A stretch of DNA of 64,000 bases from Dendrocalamus latiflorus (taxonomy: Eukaryota > Streptophyta > Magnoliopsida > Poales > Poaceae): NCBI GenBank assembly GCA_017311315.1, contig CM029672.1, forward strand, positions 7,420,463-7,484,462, written 5' to 3'. A program made the position numbers and the translations under genes. Under the pieces are notes generated by a model that was not told the origin of the DNA, did no database searches, and saw nothing but the letters and a program-made list of their open reading frames with translations. This document shows positions 41,298-52,452 of the stretch, piece after piece (the first letter of the stretch is position 1; the number at the start of each line of letters is the position of its first letter).

Positions 41298-44200
41298 TGA
41301 AACAACCCACGTCATTAATTAACCATAAGCAACACATTACGACGTTAAGTACGATTAATTAGGTAGCTAATGATCTAAAATACAGGGGAATTTAAACTTT
41401 TTATATGTCTGTATAGATTGAAACCAACGAACGATGTATAAATACGTTAATACCGCAACTCCATCGACGAGGGCGAATACCAATTGGTATAGACTAGAGT
41501 GAGATAAAATTTGATTGCACGAAAGGTAAAAACTTGCAACTCAATTAAAAAATATATATAGTAGTCCGTAGTACATCAGTCATTAAATTACAATCCGTGT
41601 GGGATAAAATCAATAACATACCTTGATCGACAATTAGAACTTATACCAAGTCCAATAAAAATATTACAATTTGCATTACATAATAGCGACAATACGAATT
41701 ATAACAAGTACATAATTCCACGTAACAACCAAACAACCATCTCAACAATTAAACAATTGCAATGCAATGGTATTCAGTCAGAAATACATGATTTAATTTA
41801 CACCAAGTCCATCTCATACGAGAAATTTCGATATTTGGCACTGAATACGTGCGCCTCTCAACTTTTAACCCCCAATTCGCACGTCTTTGGAAATTTAACC
41901 CTGTCACTGCGAATTCTTTTGATTCAAGGGATTCTCCTCATTTTCTCTCCTTTTCTATTTTGACACTTGTCACTGCGAAAATGAAGAGAATCCCTTGAAT
42001 CAAAAGAATTCGCAGTGACAGGGTTAAATTTCTAAAGGCGTGCGAATTGGGGGTTAAAAGTTGAGAGGGGCACGTATTCAGTGTCAAATATCGAAATTTC
42101 TCATCTCATACATATTTAGTTGCATCCGAATTAACAGAGAATATAAATTACATTTAGATAACATTCAGTATTATCTGTACATCAATATTAAGAGAAAGCC
42201 AGATTACATCCAGGTCATTTCATACATTAGAAACCGTAGTCGAGCTGCCACCACACCGTGATCCCATATGAGAGCGAACCAGTAATTGTAATACCAAAAA
42301 AGACCGAACAAAAGAACGAATAAAAATAAGCGAAGCAAGGGAAAAAATAGAAACTGCCGTCAGAGCCCTAGAGGTTAAGTTCGGGCAGGATAATTCGTTC
42401 ACGGAGATACCTGACCGTTTGGGGGCCAGTCGACACCTCTCATAACCGTAGGCTCATCATACGGTATAAACAAACCTGATTTGAAATAGCGACCAGCCAA
42501 TGTAATCAAAATCCCAGAATAACCTTTTCCAGCCCATACAGCAACCGGAGGCACAGCCAGGCCACAGTAGCCGAGACCGCACAGCCATTCCAGAAATATC
42601 GCACAGCCAGCACGAAGGCACAGTCAACCAGAGAAAAGAGAGGAAAAATCTGAGCGGCACCACTCACTGTAATTTTCCCCATTCCTCAAGCCATCCAGTG
42701 AGACCATAGGTGACCGGGAGCAAGACCAGGCGACGAAGGCTAGGCGAGCCGACCGGGAGCATGGCGTCGGCGACCGCAACGGCAGGAGGCCAGACGGCAA
42801 GCCGGGGAACTCGTCAACCCTAGGAGGCCACCATCAAGCGGCATCCTTACCACCAAGAAGGCGACCGCCACCAGAAACCCTAATCCCTTCTCACCGCAAA
42901 TCAACCGGCCACCGGTGAAGGTAAACCACAAAATACTTCAACCCTAGTATCCAGTTCTCAATAGTAAGCAGTGCATAACTAGAGACAACAAGCCACCAAT
43001 CACCAGTAGAGCACCATGGAACCAACACAGAGCATACCCACCGGAGGTAGAGAAGTAGAGTAAAGAGAAGAAATAGAAACGGGATTACCGTGATGGAGGC
43101 GGCGGCGTGCTACCACCGGCGCAACCACTCAGCTAGCAACCACCGCGCACTCCCTTGGCGTGCGGGCGGCTCTGGCCGGCCGTGACCACATTGGGGCAGC
43201 TCACCTCCAGCCCTAATACACCGCATAAGCAAATCCGTTAGAACCGAATCAAAATAACCACCAAATCAACCAAACCGGGTCGGAGAAGGGAGAGGAGACG
43301 CCAGATCCGGGCCGTAGGCCACGGATCAGGTAGCGGCAACCAGTGCCGAGCCCAACCGGCAAGGCGAGGACGGCTTGGCGGCGCCGATAGGGCCGGCGAC
43401 GTGAGGGGAAGGCGCGAGGGGAGGAGGTGCGTAGAAGAGAGAGTGCCGGTAGGGGAGCACGGAGGCCGGGGAGAGGAAGAGCCGAGATGGCGCGGCGCGG
43501 AGGAGCCGAGGTGCGGCGCCGGGGCAGGGAGTCCGGAGCAAAGAGAGAGAGGGCCGAGAGAATAGGAAGCGGGGAAGGAAGAGAATAGGGAGGCGACGGA
43601 AGAAACAAGAAGGGGAAGGGGCGACGAGAAAAAGAAAAAGAAGGGAAAGAAGTAAAAGAAAAGAGAAGAAAATAGATTAGATAAAATAAAAAGATTATAG
43701 ACTAGACTAAATTTAGAGATACTTGTAAATGGGATGCATAGAAAATTTGTCATAAAAGAATTGTCACAATCAAATAAACTAATTATAGGACTAGAATGTG
43801 AACCGCAACAATGTGATAGAAACCCTTTTTAGAATCGAGCGGAGAATTAATACGGTCTTCGGTATCAGTGTAATATTCTTAGACCTTACGCATATAAATA
43901 ACGTCAGTCAAATAAAGTCAATTGTAGCTGACAAACTAAAATAAATAAGAAACCCTAAGCGAAGCGAGAAGTTAGAAAGCCCCGCAAGCATACGTGGTAG
44001 GATTCGCTCCATTAATTAGGCCCTGTTATCTCCTCGACGACATAGATTAAATCATAGAAGCCCAGAATACTTCTCAAGCTCTTGTAATAAATGTAATACC
44101 GTCCATGGATTAAAACTAATACGCATGTATATTAAATCCGGGTATTATCGATTACACCGCTCCATGATATAATTACTTACTCAGACAATCTGGTTAGTAA

Positions 44201-46523
44201 CATTTAAATTATAGAAGTCTACTATTGATTACTTTGGGTCAATAGAACAAATTAATTGTGGTTAGACCATTTAAAATATACACATCAATTAAACCTGTAC
44301 ACGCAAGGATTGAATTAAGGGACTGTAATCTAAGACTATTTTGTGGTAAATTTAAATACCCAGATAATCTAATTAGGTCCATCTAAATAGTAGAATACCA
44401 CTAATCAGTAATTATAATGATTCGAATAAATGAATTGCCATCAATAGACTTAGAGTGTATAGCATATTGATTAAATTAGGACATTGTTGTTGCAACTATG
44501 GTTAGTTGTATTAAATTGCAGAACCTTCCTAGTAAATATTTATAGCTATACATTAGATAAGGTCTAGGAGCAAATTTAATATGAAAATAAAACCTGGAGA
44601 TCGTGCGAAGACACTTTAGTATAATTTAATTAATATTTACTTAGGAGTTAATTGCATTGGTGTAGATACTTAATCACGCGCGTACTAGTTACAAGAAAGG
44701 ACCGGTACCAAGGAGGCAGAATTTATTTAAATAACCCTAAGACCTAAATTAAATTAGAGATGAATAGATACACACCTAGGAGAAATTAGACTGGTATAAT
44801 TGCATGCGCGAGATCGACTAGGATTAAAGTTCGCCGATAATTGTGCAGGTATATATATTTAATCGTATTGCAACGGTAGAGGGTCGGAAACTAACAAAAG
44901 ACGTTAAACTTTTAAGTAACTAACCCAAAACCATGCTAGGAAAATAATGTCGAGTGGCGAGTATAGAATACGAGTTAATTAGGGCTAACCACGATCGGGG
45001 TAAGTTAAGCGAAGTCTTACCTTAGGAGCACAAGCACAACGAGACATCATATTTTATTATGTTCTCGTAAATTAAGTCGTAGCCGACATATTTAATTGCA
45101 GGCAACAATCCAAGCTACGGGAGTGACTTCACTTGATCCTACTTGAATCCGAATCGTAAAACAAGTATTTTGTATTACTCTAGTATCACCCTGCATGAAA
45201 GAAATAAAAAGTATTTAAATCGAGCAATGGATATAAGAGACATGGGAAAGAAATAGCGGGCAACTGATGGAGCAGTTGGCCATCTAAGTTGAGTAAGAAG
45301 GTATGCAGAGGTTGCCAGGGTAGGTGACAAGTGGGCAGGTGTGGGACCTCTGCATAAGAATAGAATATAAGGGATTTACCAACTTCGTCCGTATGAACAG
45401 GCCGTACCAAACCGTATCAACCATCGTTCCGTTTGCGGGCGGACAGACTAGTAGCTCTATCAAAGTGTTATATTCTCCACATGGGTAAGTAATATAACCA
45501 ACTGCAGGAACCTAGAGCCGGTCAAGAGACTGGGAGTAGGGGATGCAGCCGCAGGAACCCAGAACTGGGAGAGAGCCCAGAAGTGGGGGACGCGGACCGT
45601 AGGAACCCAGAACTGGGAGAGAGAGCCCAGAAGTGGGGGACACGGGACGCATATATTAGCGCCGGTGGAGTGTTGGGGAAGGGCGAGGCCACCCCAACCA
45701 ACAACTATGTCGAGGTCGGTGGGCGCCGGGCGAGGGTGAGAAACCACCTCGGGCCGCCGGTTGAGAATAGTTGGGTGAAGATATAATTACTGAGATAGAT
45801 GCAAACGTACTGTACTCTGGTCTGGGCACCGCATCAAAGGAATTGCGGAGAGCTGGGAAGCCACCAGGATCAGAGTGGTGATGGGTAAAGTGATACAAGC
45901 TTGCACAATGCTATCCAAATCATGAATTCATGCCCGTCTCCGGGAAAGGAGAATTACAGAATCTTATGGGGGTTTTTGCTGTTCATACGTATGTTCAGTA
46001 GTTTTCTAAATTAATAAACTAGAATTCTTTCAAAACCAACAACCTTTATTTTATATAATTCATGGAAAGGAAAATGAGGATGAAAAAGAGTGTTAAGAAT
46101 GAGCATGAGATTGAAGAGAGGAATTGATATTCCTACAAGTGTAAATAATGAGCATTCTGTGCATTTTTGCTAATAACGCTTGCTGAGCACTTCTGTACGC
46201 ACCCTTGCTATTATCTCCCTTTGCTTAGGAGTATGTCGGTTCAGCCTGGATGAAATACCATGGACTCGTACTACAATGGGTACAAGGCGGACATTCCGTG
46301 TGAAGATTGAGTGAAGACTAGTATATTCGAGCCCTTGAGGCTTTGTAATAAACTTTAGCCCTGCGTGGCGATATTCTTGTAATATTATAGTGTCTTTAAT
46401 TATTGTTCTGTTGCAACACTCTGATAGGCTTATTATTCGTTAGAGCGATGTTTTATCGGCTAAAACGAATAATAATCCGTTGACTAGCGTTATTACCCCA
46501 TGGTAATAACGCGGGTCGTCACA
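41298..46523 (-). mobile_element. 5.2-kb TG...CA insertion, non-coding LTR-type element (solo LTR or LARD-like)
   Basis: Begins TGAAACAACCCACGTCATTAA and ends TAATAACGCGGGTCGTCACA. Flanked by TTCAC on both sides (41293-41297, 46524-46528), a 5-base duplication typical of LTR-retrotransposon integration. Read on the minus strand it starts TGTGACGACCCGCG and ends GGGTTGTTTCA, which I take as the natural orientation. I see no Gag or Pol motif in 5.2 kb and no obvious repeated LTR inside, so either one very long solo LTR or a coding-free LARD-type element fits. A GC-rich stretch at 43080-43630 carries only composition-driven frames. Another MITE is nested at 41820-42102. Confidence 0.65.
41820..42102. 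mobile_element. Mutator-type fold-back MITE with ~125-bp arms
   Basis: The arms starting GAGAAATTTCGATATTTG and ending CAAATATCGAAATTTCTC are near-perfect inverted copies of about 125 bases around a ~30-base centre (TCTCCTTTTCTATTTTGACACTTG). Flanked by the 9-base direct repeat ATCTCATAC (41811-41819, 42103-42111), the Mutator-superfamily target size. No coding. Confidence 0.9.
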
Positions 46524-46853
46524 TTCACTTACCTTATTATAAGGAGTATGCAATTAGTAAGGTGGAAACGGTTACATTGGATATACGATGGAGCACATCA
46601 CACATCGACAGGAGTTTGGTATGTTCCTAGCTTAAAGAAGAATCTAATATCTGTGAGGACACTTGAACTAGAAGGTTGTGAGTTATCACTTCGAGGTGGA
46701 GTCATGCGAGTTACTTACAAAGGGAAGGTGATCATGAAAAGTATTTGGAGCAATGGAGAATACCGATTAATGGATACACCTAAAGGAAGGGCAACAAATA
46801 AGAGGTCTGATAAACATCCTGGTCAGGAATTGAAACCGTATCATCAATGGTAG

Positions 46854-47289
46854 GTACTCAGATCTTATATGCAGTTATACACGAAACTGCAAGACAGTTG
46901 CAAAATCTAGTAGATGCAAAGGTAAATGTGTGAGCTATTAGAAGAAGGAAGACGTGTTGGGACCAAGTACATGGTACTGGTAAGTAGGTGGTGCCCGTAG
47001 GCGGTACAACCTATGGCATGAAAGACTGTATGAATAGGAGATGTGGTTAATCAAACTACACAATACAAAGAGCTCTCAAGTGGATGGTATGGGCAGGCTA
47101 GCTCAGACACTGACACACATATTATGGCGATGTGTGTGAGCCGTTGTGGTGGGGACACTCTTAAAGGTGGGAGGAAAAATGAAAAAACAAAAAAAATACA
47201 GAGCCAACTTAGAGCAATTTTTTGGAGGAGCACAGTGACTTCAACAGATAAGAGTCAAGGTAAAAATTATTGAGTATGGTGATTTACAT
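46854..47289. other. Spacer, probably degenerate copia DNA
   Basis: No further recognisable Pol motif; no gene seen. Confidence 0.35.
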
Positions 47290-47773
47290 CCTAATCTTCT
47301 AGGATTTAAAAAGATGTGCTATAAGAAATCCTAAATGAATGCTAACAGAATTAGGATTCTTACTCCACTTTGGAGGAGAGTTAATAGGGACTATATAAAG
47401 CCATAGGGGTGGTAATGGAAAACTCAAGCAACAAGGTAAAGAAGTCGCTCATCCAAAGGTATAGGTGTGCGAGAGGATTAGAGGCTAAATTATTTTTTAG
47501 CACTAGATTCTTATATAGAGCAAGGATTCGAGCGCCCTAAAAGATTCAGAAGGGTTGTGAGAGAGTAACTATCTCTTATATTATTTTGAGGTTGTGTTTA
47601 AGAAACTTATGGTTGACTTTGTCAAATATTTTCTCTCACGTCGTGGTTGTTTCAACATCGTTGTTTTGGTTCTATCGACTATGAGATTCATCTTCTTTGT
47701 TCTTGATACCTGTATATGCTCGTGTCGTGCCTCACGAATTCTAATTCGATCCAAGAGCTGTTGTGCATAAGAA
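47290..47773 (+). repeat. Putative copia LTR
   Basis: Sequence with a TATA box (CTATATAAAG, about 47390) ends just before a tRNA-Met-type primer site (TGTATCAGAGCC, 47775-47786). By position it is a 5' LTR. The left border and the partner LTR are not established. Confidence 0.45.
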
Positions 47774-47774
47774 G

Positions 47775-47786
47775 TGTATCAGAGCC
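47775..47786 (+). other. tRNA-Met-type primer-binding site
   Basis: TGTATCAGAGCC differs by one base from the plant TGGTATCAGAGCC site and follows an LTR-like sequence. Confidence 0.55.
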
Positions 47787-48181
47787 TAACACCTTCTATA
47801 GAAGGAAAATTGTACAAGTTTCTCGCTAATACATGCCTGAACGATCGAAAACTGGACTTACCTTCTAAGAGGCGTACATATCCATTGAAAAGGACCTCTC
47901 GTGCTAATTATGTTAGGTGCAAGCTAGACAAACCTAAATTATCGCATCATTACAGTTATATAATGCCTCAGCTTTAAGAAGACCGGAAACATATGCATGC
48001 ACTACCACCATCTACATTTGTTATCCAATCAGACCTGGTGCACATTTGGGACATTTAGAACCAGCACAACATGCACTTCTGTTGTGGATCTACATGCTTT
48101 CTACATGTCAGTTTGCTTGTTCCATCAGTCACTAATTCCCATGTCCCCTGTAAGTCATCGCCTAAGAAGAAGCACAACATA

Positions 48182-48213
<32 letters not shown>

Positions 48214-48867
48214 GTTGACATGAAACAGTGTGTGCTCAGTTTATTACGCAAACCTTTGCCTTTATACAGAAAGTAGTGGCGTTGAGGCTCCAAATGGTAA
48301 CAACTGAGCCACTAATGCTTCTAAGAAATAAGTTGGGATCGACTCAGATCGCTTGTTAGACATCTTTTTCCCTTTCATCAGTGGATGCTCAGATCACCCC
48401 TCACCAAATTTCCCCCCCATTCTGCTAGCATGACTCTCCTAGTGCCCAGTGTTTTCCATCCGCTTTCTTCTTCCCCCATTGGTGCAATCACCGATTAGGT
48501 GATGATGCACTAGCTGGATTATCTATGTCTCGCACACCCTGCACACCGGAACGAGGCATATGCTCTTTCTATGTTGAAATCAGTGGCAGCCCTACAAGAG
48601 AAGAATCACAGTAAGTTTAATAGCACACAAGAGAAGCGGAGATTTGTTTACGAGATTCGCCAATGTCTACATCCCTAGAAGATGTATCGCGGTGGCTCTG
48701 TTTGTATGAGGAGTTTCTTATCATGATTAGAGTTACAATAGGTCGGTGGTATATATTTATACTTTGATTACATGTTCGTCTTAGACGCCTAGTTCGTACC
48801 ATCAGAGGCTTCGTCCTGTGCCCCCCTAACTCATAATATTTTGTAACCCGATACAAATTGCGTTCCT
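47787..48867. other. Spacer with short GT/TA tract
   Basis: Retroelement-like debris with no Pol motif; a (TG)n(TA)n tract at about 48180-48211. No gene seen. Confidence 0.4.
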
Positions 48868-48967
48868 TTGTAGGGCTGTGTCTAAAAAAGCCATGCTCCG
48901 CTTTTTCGGACACAACCTATAGGGTTGTGTCTAAACAAGCGATGCTCCACTTTTTCGGACACAACCC
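48868..48967. repeat. Two tandem hairpin units of about 48 bp
   Basis: Each unit is itself a hairpin: TGTGTCTAAAAAAGC...GCTTTTTCGGACACA and TGTGTCTAAACAAGC...ACTTTTTCGGACACA, separated by ACCTATAGGGT. The purpose is unknown; it may be the end of a small palindromic element. Confidence 0.7.
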
Positions 48968-49184
48968 CTTCCTCTGTATATATTTGTCATACATAACAAA
49001 TCTTTACCTTGACGAATACACCATCTTCACCTTGATGATCGTGCCACTTTGAAGAATAAAAATGCCTGATACTCCTTACACACCTGTGAACTTGGGGGGG
49101 GGGGGGGCTTGTTGTTCAGCAGCTTGTGACTCCCAACAAGTTGAGGCAACACTTAAACTTGTTGGTGGTGACGGTCAATATATC

Positions 49185-49600
49185 TACATAATTATCATCT
49201 TTATCAAATCAATCTCCTCAGAATTAATCAACTCTCTGATTCTGTGATACCTTGCACGAATGTGCTTCATCCTGGCACGATACACTTGATTCTTTGCCAA
49301 ATAAATTGCACTCCGACTATCACAATTCACTCAAACTCCATCTTGCTTAATGTCCAGTTCCTTTACTAGTCCTGCAATCCATAATGCTTCCTTTGCAGCT
49401 TCAGCCACAATGATGTACTCTACATGAGTTGTAGACAATACAACAATAGATTGAATTGATGACTTCCAACAAATAGACCCCCCCTATCTAGAGTAAAAAT
49501 ATACCTCGTAGTGCACCTCATATTATCCAAATCAACGGCATAGTCTGAAGACACATATCCAACAACCAAATGATTACCTCGCATCCCCAGCCCACAATAT
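49185..49600 (-). pseudogene. Ty1-copia RNase H remnant
   Basis: On the minus strand: VVGYVSSDYAVDLDNMRCTT, RYIFTLDRGG, then after a shift LSTTHVEYIIVAEAAKEALW, GLVKELDIKQ, VNCDSRSAIYLAKNQVYRAR and KHIRARYHRIRE. These are the ordered motifs of copia RNase H (GYxDSDYAGD, SxTEAEY, CDSQSAIxLAKN, RTKHIDVRYH). One stop and a frameshift disable it. It ends about 110 bases from the TATA box of the transporter gene. Confidence 0.85.
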
Positions 49601-49710
49601 TTCAAAACCCGATACAATCTGCGTTTCCTTCCCTTGTAGGGCCCTCCTTTGCAATAAGCCATACACAACATACTACATACTAGGTTGTGGTGCCAGTGCT
49701 TTTGGCAATG

Positions 49711-49718
49711 TATATATA
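49711..49718 (+). promoter_or_regulatory. TATA box of the transporter gene
   Basis: TATATATAGG lies 54-61 bases before the ATG at 49772. The nearby upstream DNA is retroelement-derived. Confidence 0.5.
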
Positions 49719-49771
49719 GGTTGCACAAGTCCTAGGGTCTAGCTCGAGTGCTGCAACAAGTGCTTGCCAAG

Positions 49772-52298
49772 ATGGCTGGTGGCACCAAGGCTTATGCCGC
49801 GGTTGTTCTGATCAGGCTCATGTACTCTGGCATGCATGTCATGAGCAAGGTGGCCTTGGATGAAGGCATGAACCCCTTGGTGTTTGTGTTCTATCGGCAT
49901 ACGACGGCTGCACTCGCCTTGATCCCTGTTGCTTTTATTCTAGAGAGGTAATTGAGCCTTGATGTCTACTTATCTGACTGTTTTAATTTACTGTGTTCTG
50001 TTTCTGATACTTATGTTGCGCAGGCGAAAAGCTAAGCCGGTGACGTTAAAAATTGCAGGGAAAATGTTCGTACACGCCTTATATGGGTAGGTTGAATTAT
50101 TCTAGCATGAATCCAATTGTTCTTGTGGTGCTCCTTATTTCATGCAGGAGTTGTTCTTCCAAAAGAAAGTTCATTCAGGAGCTGGGACCTTTCTTGGCTA
50201 TTCGTCTTGTCTGGGGAATGATATTTGTTGAAGAATCCAGCTTTCTTTAACTTGCCACTTTTCAATATAAATAAGGGTTCACAACTCACAAGTCATCGAA
50301 CCCTTCTTTTCGGTTTCTGTTTTTGGCCCTCTATATTAATTAGTTTTCAAATAAAACTATTGATTTGTCCTATTGTGATAAAAAGAATAGGCTCATATCT
50401 TGATTAGTCCTATTGTGATCTGAAATCTTCTGTTGTTCATGGCTTACACTGTTTTCCACAATTTCTGCATTTTGGTCACACTGTCCTGCTTTGAGTGGCC
50501 TGGTGTCATGGTTGCTCCAACAGCGGATCACACACTTCACACTTCATGCAAAGAGTGCAACAGTCCTTTAGACGCCTTGTCTATGATTTGACCCAACTCT
50601 TGAGGCTGTTAAAACAGAATAGTTCCCACCATATCTGAAGTTCTGAACATATTTAACAACTTTTGAATTAATTACTTATCTAAACATTTCAGCTCCCTGA
50701 GTCCTTGGATTATTATGACCTGGTGAATTTTCTGACATTTTTTGTTTCTCAGGGTGACCGCATGTGGCGACTTATTTAACCTTGGTCTCAATTATGCTTC
50801 AGCAACATCGTCATCAGCATTGTACAACGTTCAACCAGTGGTCACCTTCATCCTGGCTGTCATACTTGGGTAATGACAATGTTATTTTCTCCCATTTTTG
50901 CAGGCTGCTTGTCATGTAAGAAGCACGGGAAGTGAAATCAACCGTCTTGCTTTTCTATCTATATCAAGTAAATGAACAGTGGATAATGAAAAAGAGATTT
51001 ACTCAAAGTGATTTGCACAACTTTTAAAGCAGAACTGAATAGTGGATAGTAATTACTTACCTCTTCGTGTGCTTTGAGATTCGTATCATTCTTGTTAGAG
51101 TGGAAAGCATGGAAGAACTACTCATTTTTAATTGGCTTAGTACATAAGAAATTGATTCCTCTAAGTAATTGAAAAGAAGTAAAAGACCTATCTACACGTA
51201 AGAGAATTCAGAAACATGCACTTCATCAGAAAACTCAAAACAAACAAGCTATTATTCTCGATTCCAGTCCTGAAGAAACATACCCCTTGTGACAGGATGG
51301 AATCTATGAAACTGAGGAAGTTCCATGGCAACCTAAAAGCTGCGGGCATTCTTTTCTGCATCGTCGGTGTCACCATGCTGGCCTTCTACGAGGGACCAAT
51401 GTTCAAATCTTTCAACCATCACCGCCTCTTTCAGCACGGCGGCAGCAGTTCCCCTGGAGCAGACGCCCACTCCAAGACGCAATGGGTATTTGGAATTTTC
51501 CTCATGACACTCTCTAACGTTTTAGCAGGCCTATGGACAGTACTTCAGGTATATATGCACTCAAACTTCAGATTTAATCAGCACTTCAGGCCTTGACGTT
51601 CATGGATCAAGTGCAACTTATTGATCTTTTTTCAGGGGCCACTGATAGAAGATACTTCCAAATTGATGAACACCACACTACAGATCTCGTGCGCGTCGGT
51701 CCAAGCCTTTGTTGTGGCGGTTGCAGCCGAGAGAGATTTCTCCAAGTGGAAGCTGGGCTGGAATGTTAGCCTTGCTGCGATAATATACAGCGTAATTGAG
51801 CTTCTGACCCAATGTTCAAGTTCATATTGTGTACTCAAATTCTCAACTAAATGCATGTTTCTCCATGAAACAACATTGCAGGGCGTGATTGTGACCGCAC
51901 TTTCGTACTACATGCAAATGTGGACGATCGCGAAGAGGGGGCCAGTGTTCCTCGCCATGTCGATGCCTCTTACTTTGATATTCACAATCATCATATCCTC
52001 ATTCGTTTTAGGGGATGCAGTTAGCCTAGGGAGGTATATGTGTATCCTGAATTACTGATAGACTTGTAGTAAACTGAAGAATGGGCAATTTTTCCTGTAT
52101 GAACTCTTTTGCTTTGTGTTGTTCTAATTATGCAGTATTTTTGCTGGGATACTACTGATTGGAGGCCTGTACAATGTTCTTTGGGGAAAACGCATAGAGG
52201 AACAAGATGACATGAACAAGATCAGTGCTGGTAAGCCTGGCGTGGAGCTGCAGGACAAGGAGGCTCAAGCGCCAGATGATGCGGCAGCAAAGGTCTGA
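49772..52298 (+). CDS. WAT1-related (nodulin MtN21/EamA-type) membrane transporter
   Basis: Seven exons join in phase to 359 residues: 49772-49947, 50024-50086, 50753-50869, 51296-51548, 51636-51791, 51882-52033 and 52136-52298. WAT1/MtN21 proteins (UMAMIT family) are ten-span transporters of the drug/metabolite superfamily with two EamA repeats, moving amino acids or auxin across plasma or vacuolar membranes; the substrate here is unknown. Motifs: KAYAAVVLIRLMYSGMHVMS, FVFYRHTTAALALIPVAF, LNYASATSSSALYNVQPVVT, ESMKLRKFHGNLKAAGI, GPLIEDTSKLMNTTLQISC, KRGPVFLAMSMPLTLIFTI, AGILLIGGLYNVLWGK. The tail is acidic (EEQDDMNK). A GTG-initiated in-frame extension upstream is ignored in favour of the first ATG. 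A poly(A) signal AATAAA follows at 52447-52452. Confidence 0.93.
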
Positions 52299-52446
52299 GC
52301 CAAGTGATGTGACAGAAAAGATAGTGTCAAACCACACTACTGGTTTCAAATGGTTGAAAGCAACGTGTGCAGATCTACTCACCGAACTGGTGGCTAGCAT
52401 TTGATCCAACACGACAAGATTGTACCATACGCCTCCCATTGATATG

Positions 52447-52452
52447 AATAAA
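52447..52452 (+). terminator. Poly(A) signal of the transporter gene
   Basis: AATAAA about 150 bases after the stop codon, within GATATGAATAAAAGAAG. Confidence 0.6.

Larger units (their letters stand above)
40873..46853 (+). pseudogene. Ty1-copia Gag-protease remnant split by a 5.2-kb insertion
   Basis: 40873-41290 gives the end of a copia Gag (KKPSEFSSSCDKALS, a zinc knuckle CYLCNEEGH with its last Cys lost) and a degenerate protease (KDDSDVLAIDQPYT then GWILDSSYCFHICL, where live copies have a DSG). The frame is cut at 41297. The same protein resumes after 46524 with VWYVPSLKKNLISVRTLE and GGVMRVTYKGKVIMK, the segment that follows the protease in copia Pol. It ends at 46853. Both halves have stops and shifts. 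No RT or integrase is attached here. Confidence 0.8.

Noticed and set aside
43238..43753. 171-codon minus-strand frame
   Set aside because: Low-complexity, Pro/Ser/Leu-rich frame within the 5.2-kb LTR-type insertion.
49748..49771. In-frame extension of the transporter starting with GTG
   Set aside because: Plants start at ATG; the first in-frame ATG at 49772 gives the usual family N-terminus.
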